Source: JACVRU01 sp040902725 (GTDB taxonomy: Bacteria; Actinomycetota; Thermoleophilia; Gaiellales; Gaiellaceae). Taken from it: a stretch of DNA of 64,000 bases. Location of the stretch: assembly GCA_040902725.1 (NCBI GenBank), contig JBBDWU010000038.1, positions 236,843-300,842 of the forward strand. The letters are read 5' to 3'. The position numbers and the translations under genes are program-made. The notes under the pieces were generated by a model, which was not told where the DNA came from, made no database searches, and saw only the letters and a program-made list of their open reading frames with translations. Positions 1-9,136 of this stretch are shown in pieces. Positions within the stretch are counted from its first letter, which is position 1; each line of letters opens with the position of its first letter.

Positions 1-56
1 CTTAAAGGGCTCGCCGCACCGGGCTGCCCCAGGCAGTCGCGGGTATAAGAGTTGTC

Positions 57-524
57 GTGAAGTCCAGACTTGCCGCCGCGATGCTCTGCGTCTCGGCCCT
101 CGCCTTCGTCGCCACGGGTTGCGGCGGGAAAGGCGAGGAGGCCGCTGACACAGGGGGCGTTCTGGCAGCCGAGGCAGGCCCCGAGAAGGCGCCGCCCGTC
201 AAGAAGATCCAGGTCAGCCCGTTCGGCAACGTCCTGGCGACGCAGAAGCGGCGGGCCCTCTACTACTGGGACGTCGAGCAGCGGGACTTCAAGGTGCACT
301 GCACCGGATCCTGCGCGCAGGCGTGGCCGCCGCTGATCGTGCGCTCGGCTTCAGCGGTCCCGAGACGAATCGGGCGGATCAAGGGCGCCTTCGGGACGAT
401 CCGGCGGCCGGATGGCAGGCTCCAGGTGACGTGGAACCGCCTGCCGATCTACACGTACGCGCACGAAGAGCCCGACGAGGTGCTGTGCGACGACGTGGAC
501 GGCTGGTTCGTCGTCCGCGTCTAA
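57..524 (+). CDS. Secreted-repeat lipoprotein (COG4315-like)
   Basis: A 155-residue predicted lipoprotein. A short charged N terminus and hydrophobic stretch lead to a lipobox ending at Cys22 (ATGCGG), so it is probably anchored outside the cytoplasmic membrane. The mature part has the pattern of the secreted-repeat lipoproteins: a YYWD segment, a CTGSCAQAWPP motif with two cysteines, and a final GWFVVRV strand. Biochemical function of the family is not established; proteins of this type often sit near c-type cytochromes, as here. The GTG start lies 7 nt after TATAAG (44-49) and lacks a Shine-Dalgarno sequence, which fits a leaderless transcript. Its stop codon overlaps that of the convergent histidine kinase. 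Confidence 0.8.
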   Translation: MKSRLAAAMLCVSALAFVATGCGGKGEEAADTGGVLAAEAGPEKAPPVKKIQVSPFGNVLATQKRRALYYWDVEQRDFKVHCTGSCAQAWPPLIVRSASAVPRRIGRIKGAFGTIRRPDGRLQVTWNRLPIYTYAHEEPDEVLCDDVDGWFVVRV

Positions 525-1537
525 GCGGCGGGCAATGTGAAGGAGACGGACGCGCCCCCGCCGGGGCGATTCTCGTGCCAGATGCTGCCGCCCTGGAGCT
601 CGACGAGCCCCCGCGCGATGGCAAGCCCGAGTCCCGACTTCCGCACCGAGCCGGGCTGGAAGCCGGAGCCGGTGTCCTCGATCGTCACGCGTACGTCACT
701 CGCGAGCGGCACGACGCGCACGGCGATCGACCCGTCGGAGGGCGTGTGCCGGAGCGCGTTCGCGAGCAGGTTGCAGAGCACCCGCTCGACCTTCTCGGGC
801 GCGCAACGCACCGGCGGCGCGCCGTCGACGTAGGCCTCGAGCCGCACCCCGCGGGCCCTGGCCTCGGGCTCCACGATCCGCAGGGAAGACCGGACGAGCG
901 GGTCGAGCTCCGCTTCCGCCAGCTCGAGCCTGAGCACCCCTGCGTCGATCCGCGCGAGCTCGAACAGGTCGTCGACGAGCAGCGTGAGGGCGCGCACCTG
1001 CTCGCGCATCGCCGGCAGGTAGTCGGCAGGCTCGGCGAGCCCGTCCTCGACGGCCTCGAGCATCGCCTGCATCGAGGCGAGCGGGGTGCGCAGGTCATGG
1101 CTCGCCCAGGCCACGAGCTGGCGGCGCGCGTCGAACAGCCGCTCGAGGTTCTGAGCCATCTCGTTGAACGACGCGCCGAGCTCGGCCAGCTCGGCTGGCC
1201 CGACCGCCGGAGCGCGGGCGCCGAGATCCCCCGAGGCGAACTCGGCGTGGGCCGCGTGCAAGCGCTCGACGCGGCCGGAGATCGTGCGCGCGATCAGCAG
1301 CGCGGCCGCGACCACGACGAACGAGGACGCGGCGGCCACGAACAGGAGCGTCATGTCGTGGCCCGAGTGGAACATGACGACACCCGAGACCGAAACCGCC
1401 GCGAGCGGTAAGGCGACTGCGACCAGCGCCAGGCCGGCGAGCTGGAGGCGCAGCGTTGGCAGCAGTCGGAGCGCGAAAGCGGCCACGATCCCGGCGGCGA
1501 GCGTCGCGGCGGCGACGATGAGCGCGAAGACGATCAC
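521..1537 (-). CDS. Sensor histidine kinase, HAMP type
   Basis: A 338-residue membrane histidine kinase. Three hydrophobic segments fill the first 85 or so residues with almost no extracytoplasmic sensor loop. A HAMP-like linker follows, then the HisKA domain with the phospho-acceptor in ASHDLRTP (about His147) and an ATPase domain with N box NLLANALRH, DTGSG and GLGLAIARGL. The start is taken as the GTG that overlaps the TGA of the response regulator (GTGA), so the two are translationally coupled; a TTG nine codons upstream is the alternative. The near absence of a periplasmic domain suggests sensing within the membrane or through a partner, possibly the secreted protein encoded upstream (inference). 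Confidence 0.9.
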   Translation of the reverse strand: MIVFALIVAAATLAAGIVAAFALRLLPTLRLQLAGLALVAVALPLAAVSVSGVVMFHSGHDMTLLFVAAASSFVVVAAALLIARTISGRVERLHAAHAEFASGDLGARAPAVGPAELAELGASFNEMAQNLERLFDARRQLVAWASHDLRTPLASMQAMLEAVEDGLAEPADYLPAMREQVRALTLLVDDLFELARIDAGVLRLELAEAELDPLVRSSLRIVEPEARARGVRLEAYVDGAPPVRCAPEKVERVLCNLLANALRHTPSDGSIAVRVVPLASDVRVTIEDTGSGFQPGSVRKSGLGLAIARGLVELQGGSIWHENRPGGGASVSFTLPAA

Positions 1538-2211
1538 GGGCAGAAGCGGTAGCCGACGCCCCAAACTGTCTCGAGCCGGCGGGGACGCGACGGCTCTTCC
1601 TCGATCTTCTCCCGCAGGCGGCGCACGTGCACCGTGACCGTTCCGGTGTCGAAGGCCGGCTCGTAGCCCCAGACGCGGTCCATCAACTGGTCGCGCGAGA
1701 ACACCTGGCGCGGGTGGCTCGCCAGGAACCAGAGCAAGTCGAACTCCTTCGCCGTCAGCTCGAGCAGCCGTCCACTCCTCGTCACGTCGCGCGTCGCCGG
1801 ATCGATCTCCAGCCCGTCGAAGCTGAGCCGGTCCCTGGCGAGGTCCGCGGGGGCCGCGCGCCTGAGCACCGTGCGCACGCGCGCCGCCAGCTCGCGCGGC
1901 GAGAACGGCTTCGTGACGTAGTCGTCGGCGCCCAGCTCGAGACCGACGATCCGGTCTGCCTCCTCGCCGCGGGCGGTCAGCATGATCACTGGCAGGTCGG
2001 AACGCTCGCGGATCCAGCGGCAGAGCTCGAGCCCGTCGACCCCGGGCAGCATCAGGTCGAGGACGACGAGGCTCGGCGACTCCGCTTCCACGAGCTCGCG
2101 GGCGCGCACGCCGTCGGCGGCCTCGAGCGTGCGATACCCCTCCCGGCGCAGGTAGCGCACGACGACGTCGCGGACGATGGACTCGTCGTCGACGACGAGA
2201 ACCGTGGTCAT
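1534..2211 (-). CDS. OmpR-family response regulator
   Basis: A 225-residue DNA-binding response regulator. The receiver domain has the acidic pair DD at residues 8-9, phospho-acceptor Asp52 in VVLDLMLPG, the MLTA threonine and the TKPF lysine. A C-terminal winged helix ends WGVGYRFCP. It is the partner of the downstream kinase, with which it overlaps by GTGA. The frame is open without any stop into the upstream secreted protein, so it could also be made as a fusion. The internal ATG at 2211 is the natural start for the family and lies directly after a run of G. Three 11-bp direct repeats at 2819-2851 are plausible binding sites for this protein. Confidence 0.9.
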   Translation of the reverse strand: MTTVLVVDDESIVRDVVVRYLRREGYRTLEAADGVRARELVEAESPSLVVLDLMLPGVDGLELCRWIRERSDLPVIMLTARGEEADRIVGLELGADDYVTKPFSPRELAARVRTVLRRAAPADLARDRLSFDGLEIDPATRDVTRSGRLLELTAKEFDLLWFLASHPRQVFSRDQLMDRVWGYEPAFDTGTVTVHVRRLREKIEEEPSRPRRLETVWGVGYRFCP

Positions 2212-2772
2212 CCCCCCATTGTGGGGGAGAACACCTTGCAAGAGCATGAAATCGGGCCCGGCACGCACGCGCGCCGGGCCCGATCCAAACCCGACGACCG
2301 GAGAGTTATTGACGAGCCCCGTGCGCTTCAAGGTCAGCCTGCCCGCCTTCTGGGCGGCGAGCACCTGCCCCTCGGACTTGAGCAGCCGGGCCGCGGACGG
2401 GCTCTTCCACGTGACGGTGTAGACCCGCCACAGCGGGCTGTAGCCCCGGTCCCCGGGCACGGAGTCGAGCACGTTCGCCTGGAAGCCGAACGGGTTCGGG
2501 CCCTTGACTCCGTTCGTGAACAGGTACAGCTTGGCGAGCGCCGCGTCCGGAACCCGCGCGAGTTGCGGGACGAACGTGACCGGATACCCCGTCGCCTTGC
2601 TCAGGGCGACAGCGTCCTTCCTCGCCGAGACGTCGGTCAGCAGGTAGTTCACGGCCTTCCCGTGGGCGAAGCCGCCGATCAGCGGCGGTGTGCGGACACC
2701 CCGGGCGGTGGCCGCGGATGCGACTCCGACGGCCACGACGAGCACGAGCACGGGCACCATGAGCTTCCTCAT
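2212..2772 (-). CDS. Exported conserved protein, in frame with response regulator
   Basis: About 187 residues: signal peptide (MRKLMVPVLVLVVAVGVASA) followed by a globular domain with the segments PLIGGF, YLLTDVS, PVTFVPQLA, KLYLFTNGVKGPNPFG and SPLWRVYTVTW. I recognise this as a conserved exported family of unknown function. The natural domain end is near NNSPVV (about 2300), but no stop codon follows: the frame runs through a 12-bp terminator-like hairpin and on into the response regulator. Either a stop was lost or miscalled, or a real fusion exists. The ATG at 2772 is chosen because AGGAGGGG lies just upstream; a GTG one codon earlier is possible. Confidence 0.7.
2251..2284 (-). terminator. 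GC-rich hairpin inside the fused ORF
   Basis: Perfect 12-bp inverted repeat (arms ATCGGGCCCGGC, 10-nt loop) with no clear U-tract. It lies just after the expected end of the exported protein and before the response regulator ATG. It looks like an intergenic terminator or attenuator that has become part of an open frame. Confidence 0.6.
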
Positions 2773-2818
2773 CACCCCTCCTTCTCTCGTTCCCGCAGAG
2801 GCTAGGGAGGGAGCGTTG

Positions 2819-2851
2819 CGCCGCCCTTACGGCCGCCTTACCAGGCTCTTA
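2819..2851 (-). promoter_or_regulatory. Three 11-bp direct repeats, probable regulator sites
   Basis: Read on the minus strand, three 11-mers lie head to tail: TAAGAGCCTGG, TAAGGCGGCCG and TAAGGGCGGCG. Each begins TAAG and the period is exactly 11 bp, about one helical turn, as expected for tandem binding of an OmpR/PhoB-type regulator. The site is 47-79 bp upstream of the start of the exported-protein/regulator/kinase operon, suggesting autoregulation by its own response regulator (inference). Confidence 0.6.
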
Positions 2852-2856
2852 AGCCT

Positions 2857-3327
2857 TCAGAAACCGAAGCGGACGTTCGTGAAGTACCAGTAGGCCGACG
2901 TCGCCCAGAGCGTCACCAGCACCGAGAACATCGTCCCGCCCAGCAAGGGCAGCGTCCAGCGCGGGTGGTCGCGGTCGTGGACGAAGAAGACCTTGACGGC
3001 GAAGACGCCGTAGACGAACGAGCCGGCGATCGAATGGGCGAGCACGCGGGTGCTCACGTCCTGGAAGCCGAGGATGAAGATGCAGTGGAAGGCGACCGGC
3101 AGCGTGCAAACGAAGGCGAGCCGCCCCGACCACCGGTGCACGCGGTTCACGTGCGGGCGGGGGATGCGGACGATGCGCTCGAGCTTCCCGAAGATGCGGG
3201 CGCCGGTCGAGACCTGCACCACGCCGAACGCGACGGCCGCGGTCGCGAACCAGGCCTTCCCCGCGATCGTCGAGGAGAAGACGGACTCCATCAGGTCCGT
3301 GTAGGTCGAGTTCGCGCTGGCGAGCAC
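2857..3327 (-). CDS. DUF6529-like membrane protein
   Basis: A 156-residue integral membrane protein with about four transmembrane helices. Conserved-looking histidines occur in HVNRVHRWSGRLAF, at FHC and in LAHSIAGS, a pattern like membrane cytochrome b domains, so heme binding is possible but not shown. It is divergent from a c-type cytochrome starting 37 bp away, which supports a redox role. Family membership is from memory of the HRWSGR-type motif. The GTG start has no Shine-Dalgarno sequence. Confidence 0.7.
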   Translation of the reverse strand: MLASANSTYTDLMESVFSSTIAGKAWFATAAVAFGVVQVSTGARIFGKLERIVRIPRPHVNRVHRWSGRLAFVCTLPVAFHCIFILGFQDVSTRVLAHSIAGSFVYGVFAVKVFFVHDRDHPRWTLPLLGGTMFSVLVTLWATSAYWYFTNVRFGF

Positions 3328-3364
3328 GTGGATTCTGGGCGACCCTACGGGTTACGATCGCCAC

Positions 3365-3724
3365 GTGTCCAGCCGGATGCGACGGCTCGTGCTCGTGCCC
3401 CTGGTTCTCTTCGCGGTCGTGTCGGGCGCCACGTTCGCGCTCGCGCAGCTGCACCCCGCGAAGCCCGAGGTCGCCGAGTCGGGATCGGTCGAGCTCGGTG
3501 ACGCCTACCGGGGCCAGATCACCTACTCGACCGCGTGCGCCGGCTGTCACGGCGCCAAGGGCGAGGGCGGGATCGGCCCGGCGCTCCAGGATGCGCCGAT
3601 CTCGCTCGCGGCCGCGAAGTCCCAGATCGACAACGGCGGCGGCTCGATGCCCGCCGGCCTCGTCAGCGGCCAGGAGGAGGAAGACCTGCTCGCCTACCTC
3701 GCGACGATCCTCGCAGGAGGCTAG
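3365..3724 (+). CDS. Secreted/anchored c-type cytochrome, monoheme
   Basis: A 119-residue protein with an N-terminal signal anchor and a class I cytochrome c domain: heme attachment motif CAGCH at about residues 58-62, and a probable axial Met in GGSMPAGL. Electron carrier on the outer face of the membrane. Its divergent neighbour is a histidine-rich membrane protein and the lipoprotein at 57-524 is nearby, forming a small redox locus. The GTG start lies 6 nt after TACGAT (3353-3358) with no Shine-Dalgarno sequence, so the message is probably leaderless. Confidence 0.88.
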   Translation: MSSRMRRLVLVPLVLFAVVSGATFALAQLHPAKPEVAESGSVELGDAYRGQITYSTACAGCHGAKGEGGIGPALQDAPISLAAAKSQIDNGGGSMPAGLVSGQEEEDLLAYLATILAGG

Positions 3725-3777
3725 GGTCTCGCGCCGAAACGTACAAGCGGGTTAAGCGACGCAGGGAGGCAAAAGGA

Positions 3778-3960
3778 ATGATCGCACTGAGAGGGCTCTT
3801 GCTACTCGTGGCCGCGGCCCTGTTCGTGATCGCGGTCTTCTCGGACGGAGAGCGCTACGGCGACCTCCTCGCCTGGGGCCTGGCCGCGACCGCGCTCGGC
3901 CTCGTCGTCGAGGAGCTCGGGATGAACCGGCGCCTCGGCATGCGCGGGATGCAGCGCTAG
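3778..3960 (+). CDS. Small two-helix membrane protein
   Basis: A 60-residue protein of two hydrophobic helices (ALRGLLLLVAAALFVIAVF and LLAWGLAATALGLVVEELG) with a short polar turn and a basic C terminus. No function recognised. The ATG is preceded by GGGAGG and AAAGGA, a good ribosome binding site, so the gene is likely real although short. It follows the cytochrome by about 50 bp and may be co-transcribed. A hairpin lies just downstream. Confidence 0.65.
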   Translation: MIALRGLLLLVAAALFVIAVFSDGERYGDLLAWGLAATALGLVVEELGMNRRLGMRGMQR

Positions 3961-3971
3961 GGATTCACCGA

Positions 3972-3999
3972 CCCGGGCCGTGCCTAGCGCCGGCCCGGG
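3972..3999. terminator. GC-rich terminator hairpin beside the gap
   Basis: Arms CCCGGGCCG and CGGCCCGGG pair perfectly over 9 bp with a 10-nt loop, between two convergent transcription units, so it could stop transcription from both sides. The assembly gap begins at its last base. Confidence 0.65.
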
Positions 4000-4009
4000 N
4001 NNNNNNNNN
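4000..4009. other. Assembly gap (10 N)
   Basis: Ten N at 4000-4009 immediately after a strong hairpin and before a G run. The true gap length is unknown. The flanking genes end on each side, so no recognised gene is broken by it. Confidence 0.98.
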
Positions 4010-4020
4010 GGGGGTCGCTT

Positions 4021-4812
4021 CTATTTGAGCAAGAGACGCGCGAGCCGCCGGTCGGCGATCGAGAGCCCGACCGCGGCCAGGCCCACGAGATAGGCGACGT
4101 GGACGAGCGTGCCCGCGCCGGCCGTTCCCAGCGTCAGCTCGCGCAGCATCTCGACGCCGTGGTAGAGCGGCGTCAGCGGGACGATCCAGCGCACCTCGTC
4201 CGGATACTCCGAGAGCGGGACGAACGTGGCCGAGAAGAGGAAGAGCGGCAGCGTCACGACCTCGATGAAGGCGAAGTCCGCCCACGATCGCATCAGCGTG
4301 ACGGTCACGAGGCCGATCGCCGCGAACGCGGCGCCGACCAGCAGGGACGCGGGCACGGCCGCGATCGCCCAGGGTGAGGCGACGAGCCCCAGCGCGAGCA
4401 TCACCACCACGAAGCCGGATGCGTAGACGGCGCCGCGCATCAGCGCGTAGGTGAGCTCGCCCAGCGCGACGTCGCGCACGCCCAGCGGCGTCGCCAGCAC
4501 GCCCTCGTACACCCGCCCCCACTTCAGCTTCGCGAACACGTTGATGGTCGACTCGTAGACCGCGCCGTTCATCGCCGTAGCGGCCAGCAGCGCGGGCGCG
4601 ACGAACTCGCGGTAGGGCACGAGCTCGCCTCCGACCTCGATGTCCCCGACGAGCGCGCCAACGCCGATGCCCACGCCGACCAGGAAGAAGATCGGCTCGA
4701 AGAAGCCCGAGACGACGAGCAGCCACTGGCGCCGGCCGGTGACGAGGTTGCGGCGGACGAGCCGCCAGGCGAAGCGGCCGCCCGCCGGCAGCGGCTGGGC
4801 GAACGCGATCAC
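4021..4812 (-). CDS. NodJ-type ABC-2 permease (second)
   Basis: A 263-residue ABC-2 membrane protein with about six helices and the ending typical of the NodJ/lipooligosaccharide-export and drug-resistance group (PLYHGVEMLRELTLG near the C terminus, SATFVPLSEYPD before it). It is the third gene of an exporter operon. The GTG start overlaps the TGA of the preceding permease (GTGA), giving translational coupling. It is a paralogue of that neighbour: both carry the ATAM, LKW..Y and LFLFSxTF segments. Substrate unknown; lipid-linked or hydrophobic export is the family expectation. Confidence 0.85.
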   Translation of the reverse strand: MIAFAQPLPAGGRFAWRLVRRNLVTGRRQWLLVVSGFFEPIFFLVGVGIGVGALVGDIEVGGELVPYREFVAPALLAATAMNGAVYESTINVFAKLKWGRVYEGVLATPLGVRDVALGELTYALMRGAVYASGFVVVMLALGLVASPWAIAAVPASLLVGAAFAAIGLVTVTLMRSWADFAFIEVVTLPLFLFSATFVPLSEYPDEVRWIVPLTPLYHGVEMLRELTLGTAGAGTLVHVAYLVGLAAVGLSIADRRLARLLLK

Positions 4813-5597
4813 CTGAGCAACCTCCGCCGCAGGATCCAGACCGCCAGGAGCGAGCCGGCGACCGCGAACGCCGCCATGTAGCCGGCGTGGCCGAGCGCCG
4901 GCCAGAGCTCGGCGCTCCCGGATGCGAGGTCGCGGCAGAGCGTCACGCCGTGCCACAGCGGCGTCGCCCAGGCGACCGGCTCCAGCCAGTCGGGCAGCTG
5001 CGAGACGGGGAAGAACGTGCCCGAGAAGAGGAAGAGCGGCAGGATCACGAACCGGAAGATCCCGGTCAGCCACGAGCCGTCCTCGAGCGCGCTCGCCGTC
5101 GCCGCGATCGGGGCCGCGAACGCGAGCCCGCAGAGCAGCGCCGCGAGTGGCGCGAGCGCCGACCAGGGCGAGCGGAAGGCGCCGACCGCGGCGGAGACGG
5201 CGGTGAAGATCGCGGCGGCGACCACGATCCGCAGCGCGACCCACGCGAAGAGGCCGGTGAAGAGCTCCGCGACCCGGACCGGAGTCGCGACGACCGCGTG
5301 GTACGTGCGCGTCCACTTCAGCCCCGCCATCACCGGGAAGCTCCCCTCGTTCGTGCCGATCTGCATCGCCGTCGCGGCCAGGAGCCCGGGCGCGACGAAC
5401 TCGAGGTACGAGAGGCCGCCGAGGTCGGCGCTGCGCTCGTCCACGATCCCGCCGAGCAGCACGCCGATCGAGAGCAGGAAGAAGAGCGGGTTGAGGAACG
5501 CGACCGTGATCGTCGCGCGCCAGGTGTGGCGGTAGGAGCGGGCGTACCAGGACAGGATCGTCCCGGCGCGGATCATCGACTCAGGCGCGCCAACCAT
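4809..5597 (-). CDS. NodJ-type ABC-2 permease (first)
   Basis: A 262-residue ABC-2 permease, about six transmembrane helices, with motifs LEFVAPGLLAATAMQ, LKWTRTYHAVVATPVRV, LFLFSGTFFPVSQLP and PLWHGVTLCRDLASG. It pairs with the second permease as a heterodimeric channel for the ATPase encoded upstream. Its ATG overlaps the ATPase stop (TGATG), so the three proteins are made in coupled fashion. Confidence 0.85.
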   Translation of the reverse strand: MVGAPESMIRAGTILSWYARSYRHTWRATITVAFLNPLFFLLSIGVLLGGIVDERSADLGGLSYLEFVAPGLLAATAMQIGTNEGSFPVMAGLKWTRTYHAVVATPVRVAELFTGLFAWVALRIVVAAAIFTAVSAAVGAFRSPWSALAPLAALLCGLAFAAPIAATASALEDGSWLTGIFRFVILPLFLFSGTFFPVSQLPDWLEPVAWATPLWHGVTLCRDLASGSAELWPALGHAGYMAAFAVAGSLLAVWILRRRLLR

Positions 5598-6514
5598 CAG
5601 TCGATCAGCGTGCGGCCCGTGATCGACAAGAACACGTCCTCGAGCGTGCTGCGGCGGATGAGGACGCTCTCGGGCTGCACGCCGCGCTCGTGGACGGCGG
5701 CGACGGTCGCGTCGCCGTCGCCCGTGCTGATCAGGACGCGGTCGGCGAGCTCCTCGATCCGCTCCCCCACGCCTTCGAGCAGGGCCGCGGCGCCGTTCTC
5801 GGAGCCGCCCGCGAAGCGCAGCTCGACGACCTCGCGCTCCACGTAGCGCGCGATCAGGTCGCGCGGCGACCCCTCCGCCACGATCCGGCCGCGGTCCATG
5901 ACGACGAGCCGGTCGCAGAGCTGCTCGGCCTCGTCCATGTAGTGCGTGGTCAGAACGAGCGTCACGCCGCCCTGCTTGAGCCGGTAGAGGCGCTCCCACA
6001 GCGCGTGCCGCGCCTGCGGGTCGAGGCCGGTTGTCGGCTCGTCCAGCAGCATCAGGTCGGGCGTGTTGACGAGGCCGCGCGCGATCGTCAGGCGGCGCTT
6101 CATGCCCCCGGAAAGCGGCTCGACGCGCTGGTTCCGGCGCTCGGCGAGCTGAACGAAGTCGAGCAGCTCGGCGGCGCGCTCCCGGATCAGCGGCGTCGGC
6201 AGGCCGAAGTAGCGCCCGTAGACGAGCAGGTTCTCGAAGACGGTCAGCTCGAGATCGAGGTTGTCCTCTTGGGGGACGACGCCGAGGCGCTGCCGGATCG
6301 CGGGACCCTCCTCGGCCGGGTCGAGGCCGAAGACGCGCAGGTCGCCGCCGCTGCGCGGCGAGACCGCACCGATCATCCGCATCGTCGAGCTCTTGCCGGC
6401 GCCGTTCGGCCCGAGGAACCCGAACGTCTCCCCGGGCACGACGGCGAAGTCGACCGCGTCCACCGCCGTGAACTCGCCGAAGCGCTTCGTCAGCCCGGAG
6501 GCCTCGATCAGCAT
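5597..6514 (-). CDS. NodI/DrrA-type ABC exporter ATPase
   Basis: A 305-residue ABC ATPase with Walker A GPNGAGKSS (about residues 35-43), Q loop VVPQEDNLD, signature LSGGMKRRL, Walker B LMLLDEPTTGLD and switch histidine TTHYMDEAEQ. The DrrA/NodI-like C-terminal extension ends ESVLIRRSTLEDVFLSITGR. It drives export through the two following NodJ-type permeases. The ATG at 6514 sits 6 nt after TAGCCT (6526-6521), inside the end of the upstream oxidase gene, with no Shine-Dalgarno sequence: a leaderless-type promoter. Confidence 0.92.
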   Translation of the reverse strand: MLIEASGLTKRFGEFTAVDAVDFAVVPGETFGFLGPNGAGKSSTMRMIGAVSPRSGGDLRVFGLDPAEEGPAIRQRLGVVPQEDNLDLELTVFENLLVYGRYFGLPTPLIRERAAELLDFVQLAERRNQRVEPLSGGMKRRLTIARGLVNTPDLMLLDEPTTGLDPQARHALWERLYRLKQGGVTLVLTTHYMDEAEQLCDRLVVMDRGRIVAEGSPRDLIARYVEREVVELRFAGGSENGAAALLEGVGERIEELADRVLISTGDGDATVAAVHERGVQPESVLIRRSTLEDVFLSITGRTLID

Positions 6515-6523
6515 GAGCCGAGG

Positions 6524-7879
6524 CTACCGCAGGACTTTGCCGGGATTGAGGATCCCGTTCGGGTCGAGCAGGCGCTTGATCCCCTGCATCGCCGGGATCA
6601 GGTCGCCGTGCTCCGCTTCCAGGTAGTCGATCTTGCCCAGGCCGATTCCGTGCTCGCCGGTGCAGGTGCCTCCCCGGGCAAGCGCGTACTCGACGAGCTC
6701 GTGGTTGACCGCCTCCGCCGCGTCGATCGCGGCGGGATCGGCCGGATCGACCGAGAAGCCGACGTGGTAGTTGCCGTCGCCGACGTGGCCGATGATGCTC
6801 GCCTCGAGCCCGCGCTCCTCGACGAGCCCGCGGGCGTGGCGGATCGCGCCGGGAAGCTCGGAGAGCGGGACGCAGACGTCGGTCGCCTTGAACTTCCAGC
6901 CCGGGGGCGCCGTGGCGGCGAGCGCGAGGGCAGCGTGGTGACGCGCCTCCCAGAGCCGGCTGCGCGCCTCGGCCTCCCGCTCGAACTCGAAGGAGAGGCA
7001 GTCCTCGGCGGCGCAGATCTCCCGCGCTGCCTCGACTTCGCCGGTCACGCCCGTCTCGGTGCCGCCGAACTCCAGGAAGAGGCTCGGCGCCTCGGGATAG
7101 GCGGCCTCCTTGTAGCGGTTCACCGCACCCAGCGTCAGCGCGTCGAGCAGCTCGACCCGGGTCAGGACGACGCCCGAGCCGATCATCGCCACCGCCGCGC
7201 GCACGGCGGCGTCGAGGTCGCCGAACGACGCGCGGGCGGCGATCGCGTACTCCGGGATCCCGTACAGGCGCAGGAGCAGCTCGGTGATCACGCCGAGCGT
7301 CCCCTCCGAGCCCACGAACAGGCCCGTCAGGTTGTAGCCGGCCGAGCTCTTGAACGCGCGCGAGCCGGTGTGGAGCACGGTGCCGTCCGCGAGCACCACC
7401 TCGAGCCCGAGCACCTGCGTCCGCATCCCGCCGTAGCGGACGGTCGTGGTCCCGCTCGCGTTCGTGGCCGCCATGCCGCCGAGGGTCGCGTCCGCGCCAG
7501 GATCGACCGGGAACTGGAGGCCGTGCTCGCCGGCGGCGCGGTTGAGCGCGCTGCGCGTCACGCCCGCCTGGGCGGTCGCGGAGAGGTCGTCCGCGTGGAT
7601 CTCGATCCGCGTCAGCCGCGAGAGGTCGAGGCTGATCCCGCCCGCGACCGGGATCACGTGGCCCTCGAGGCTCGTCCCGGCCCCGAAAGGCACGACGGGT
7701 ACGCCCCGGGCGTTGGCGAAGGCGAGGACGGCGGCCACCTCCGCCGACGTCTCGGGATACGCGACCGCATCCGGCGCTCGAGCGGGGTGATACGTGAGGT
7801 CCTCGCCGTGCGTCTCCCGGTCGGAGGGGCTCTCGCTGAGGTGCACGCCGAGGGCTCCGAGCCCCGCGATGAGATCCAC
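6524..7879 (-). CDS. FAD-linked 2-hydroxyacid oxidase (GlcD/D-lactate dehydrogenase)
   Basis: A 451-residue flavoprotein of the FAD_binding_4 plus FAD-oxidase-C type. The FAD-binding loop PFGAGTSLEGH is at about residues 62-72, NASGTTTVRYGGMR follows, and the C-terminal domain holds the ligand-binding HVGDGNYHVGF and the CTGEHGIGLGK motif. It should oxidise glycolate or D-lactate and pass electrons to an acceptor. No iron-sulfur partner (GlcE/GlcF) is adjacent, so it resembles the stand-alone D-lactate dehydrogenases. The GTG start lies 6 nt after TACGAT (7891-7886) without a Shine-Dalgarno sequence. It is divergent from the sugar importer operon. Confidence 0.9.
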   Translation of the reverse strand: MDLIAGLGALGVHLSESPSDRETHGEDLTYHPARAPDAVAYPETSAEVAAVLAFANARGVPVVPFGAGTSLEGHVIPVAGGISLDLSRLTRIEIHADDLSATAQAGVTRSALNRAAGEHGLQFPVDPGADATLGGMAATNASGTTTVRYGGMRTQVLGLEVVLADGTVLHTGSRAFKSSAGYNLTGLFVGSEGTLGVITELLLRLYGIPEYAIAARASFGDLDAAVRAAVAMIGSGVVLTRVELLDALTLGAVNRYKEAAYPEAPSLFLEFGGTETGVTGEVEAAREICAAEDCLSFEFEREAEARSRLWEARHHAALALAATAPPGWKFKATDVCVPLSELPGAIRHARGLVEERGLEASIIGHVGDGNYHVGFSVDPADPAAIDAAEAVNHELVEYALARGGTCTGEHGIGLGKIDYLEAEHGDLIPAMQGIKRLLDPNGILNPGKVLR

Positions 7880-7938
7880 GCCATGATCGTAAGCAGTATT
7901 AAGATCGCGCCACCACTCAACCGGGAGGGGACGCGATT

Positions 7939-9126
<1,188 letters not shown>

Positions 9127-9136
9127 AAGGAGCTCC

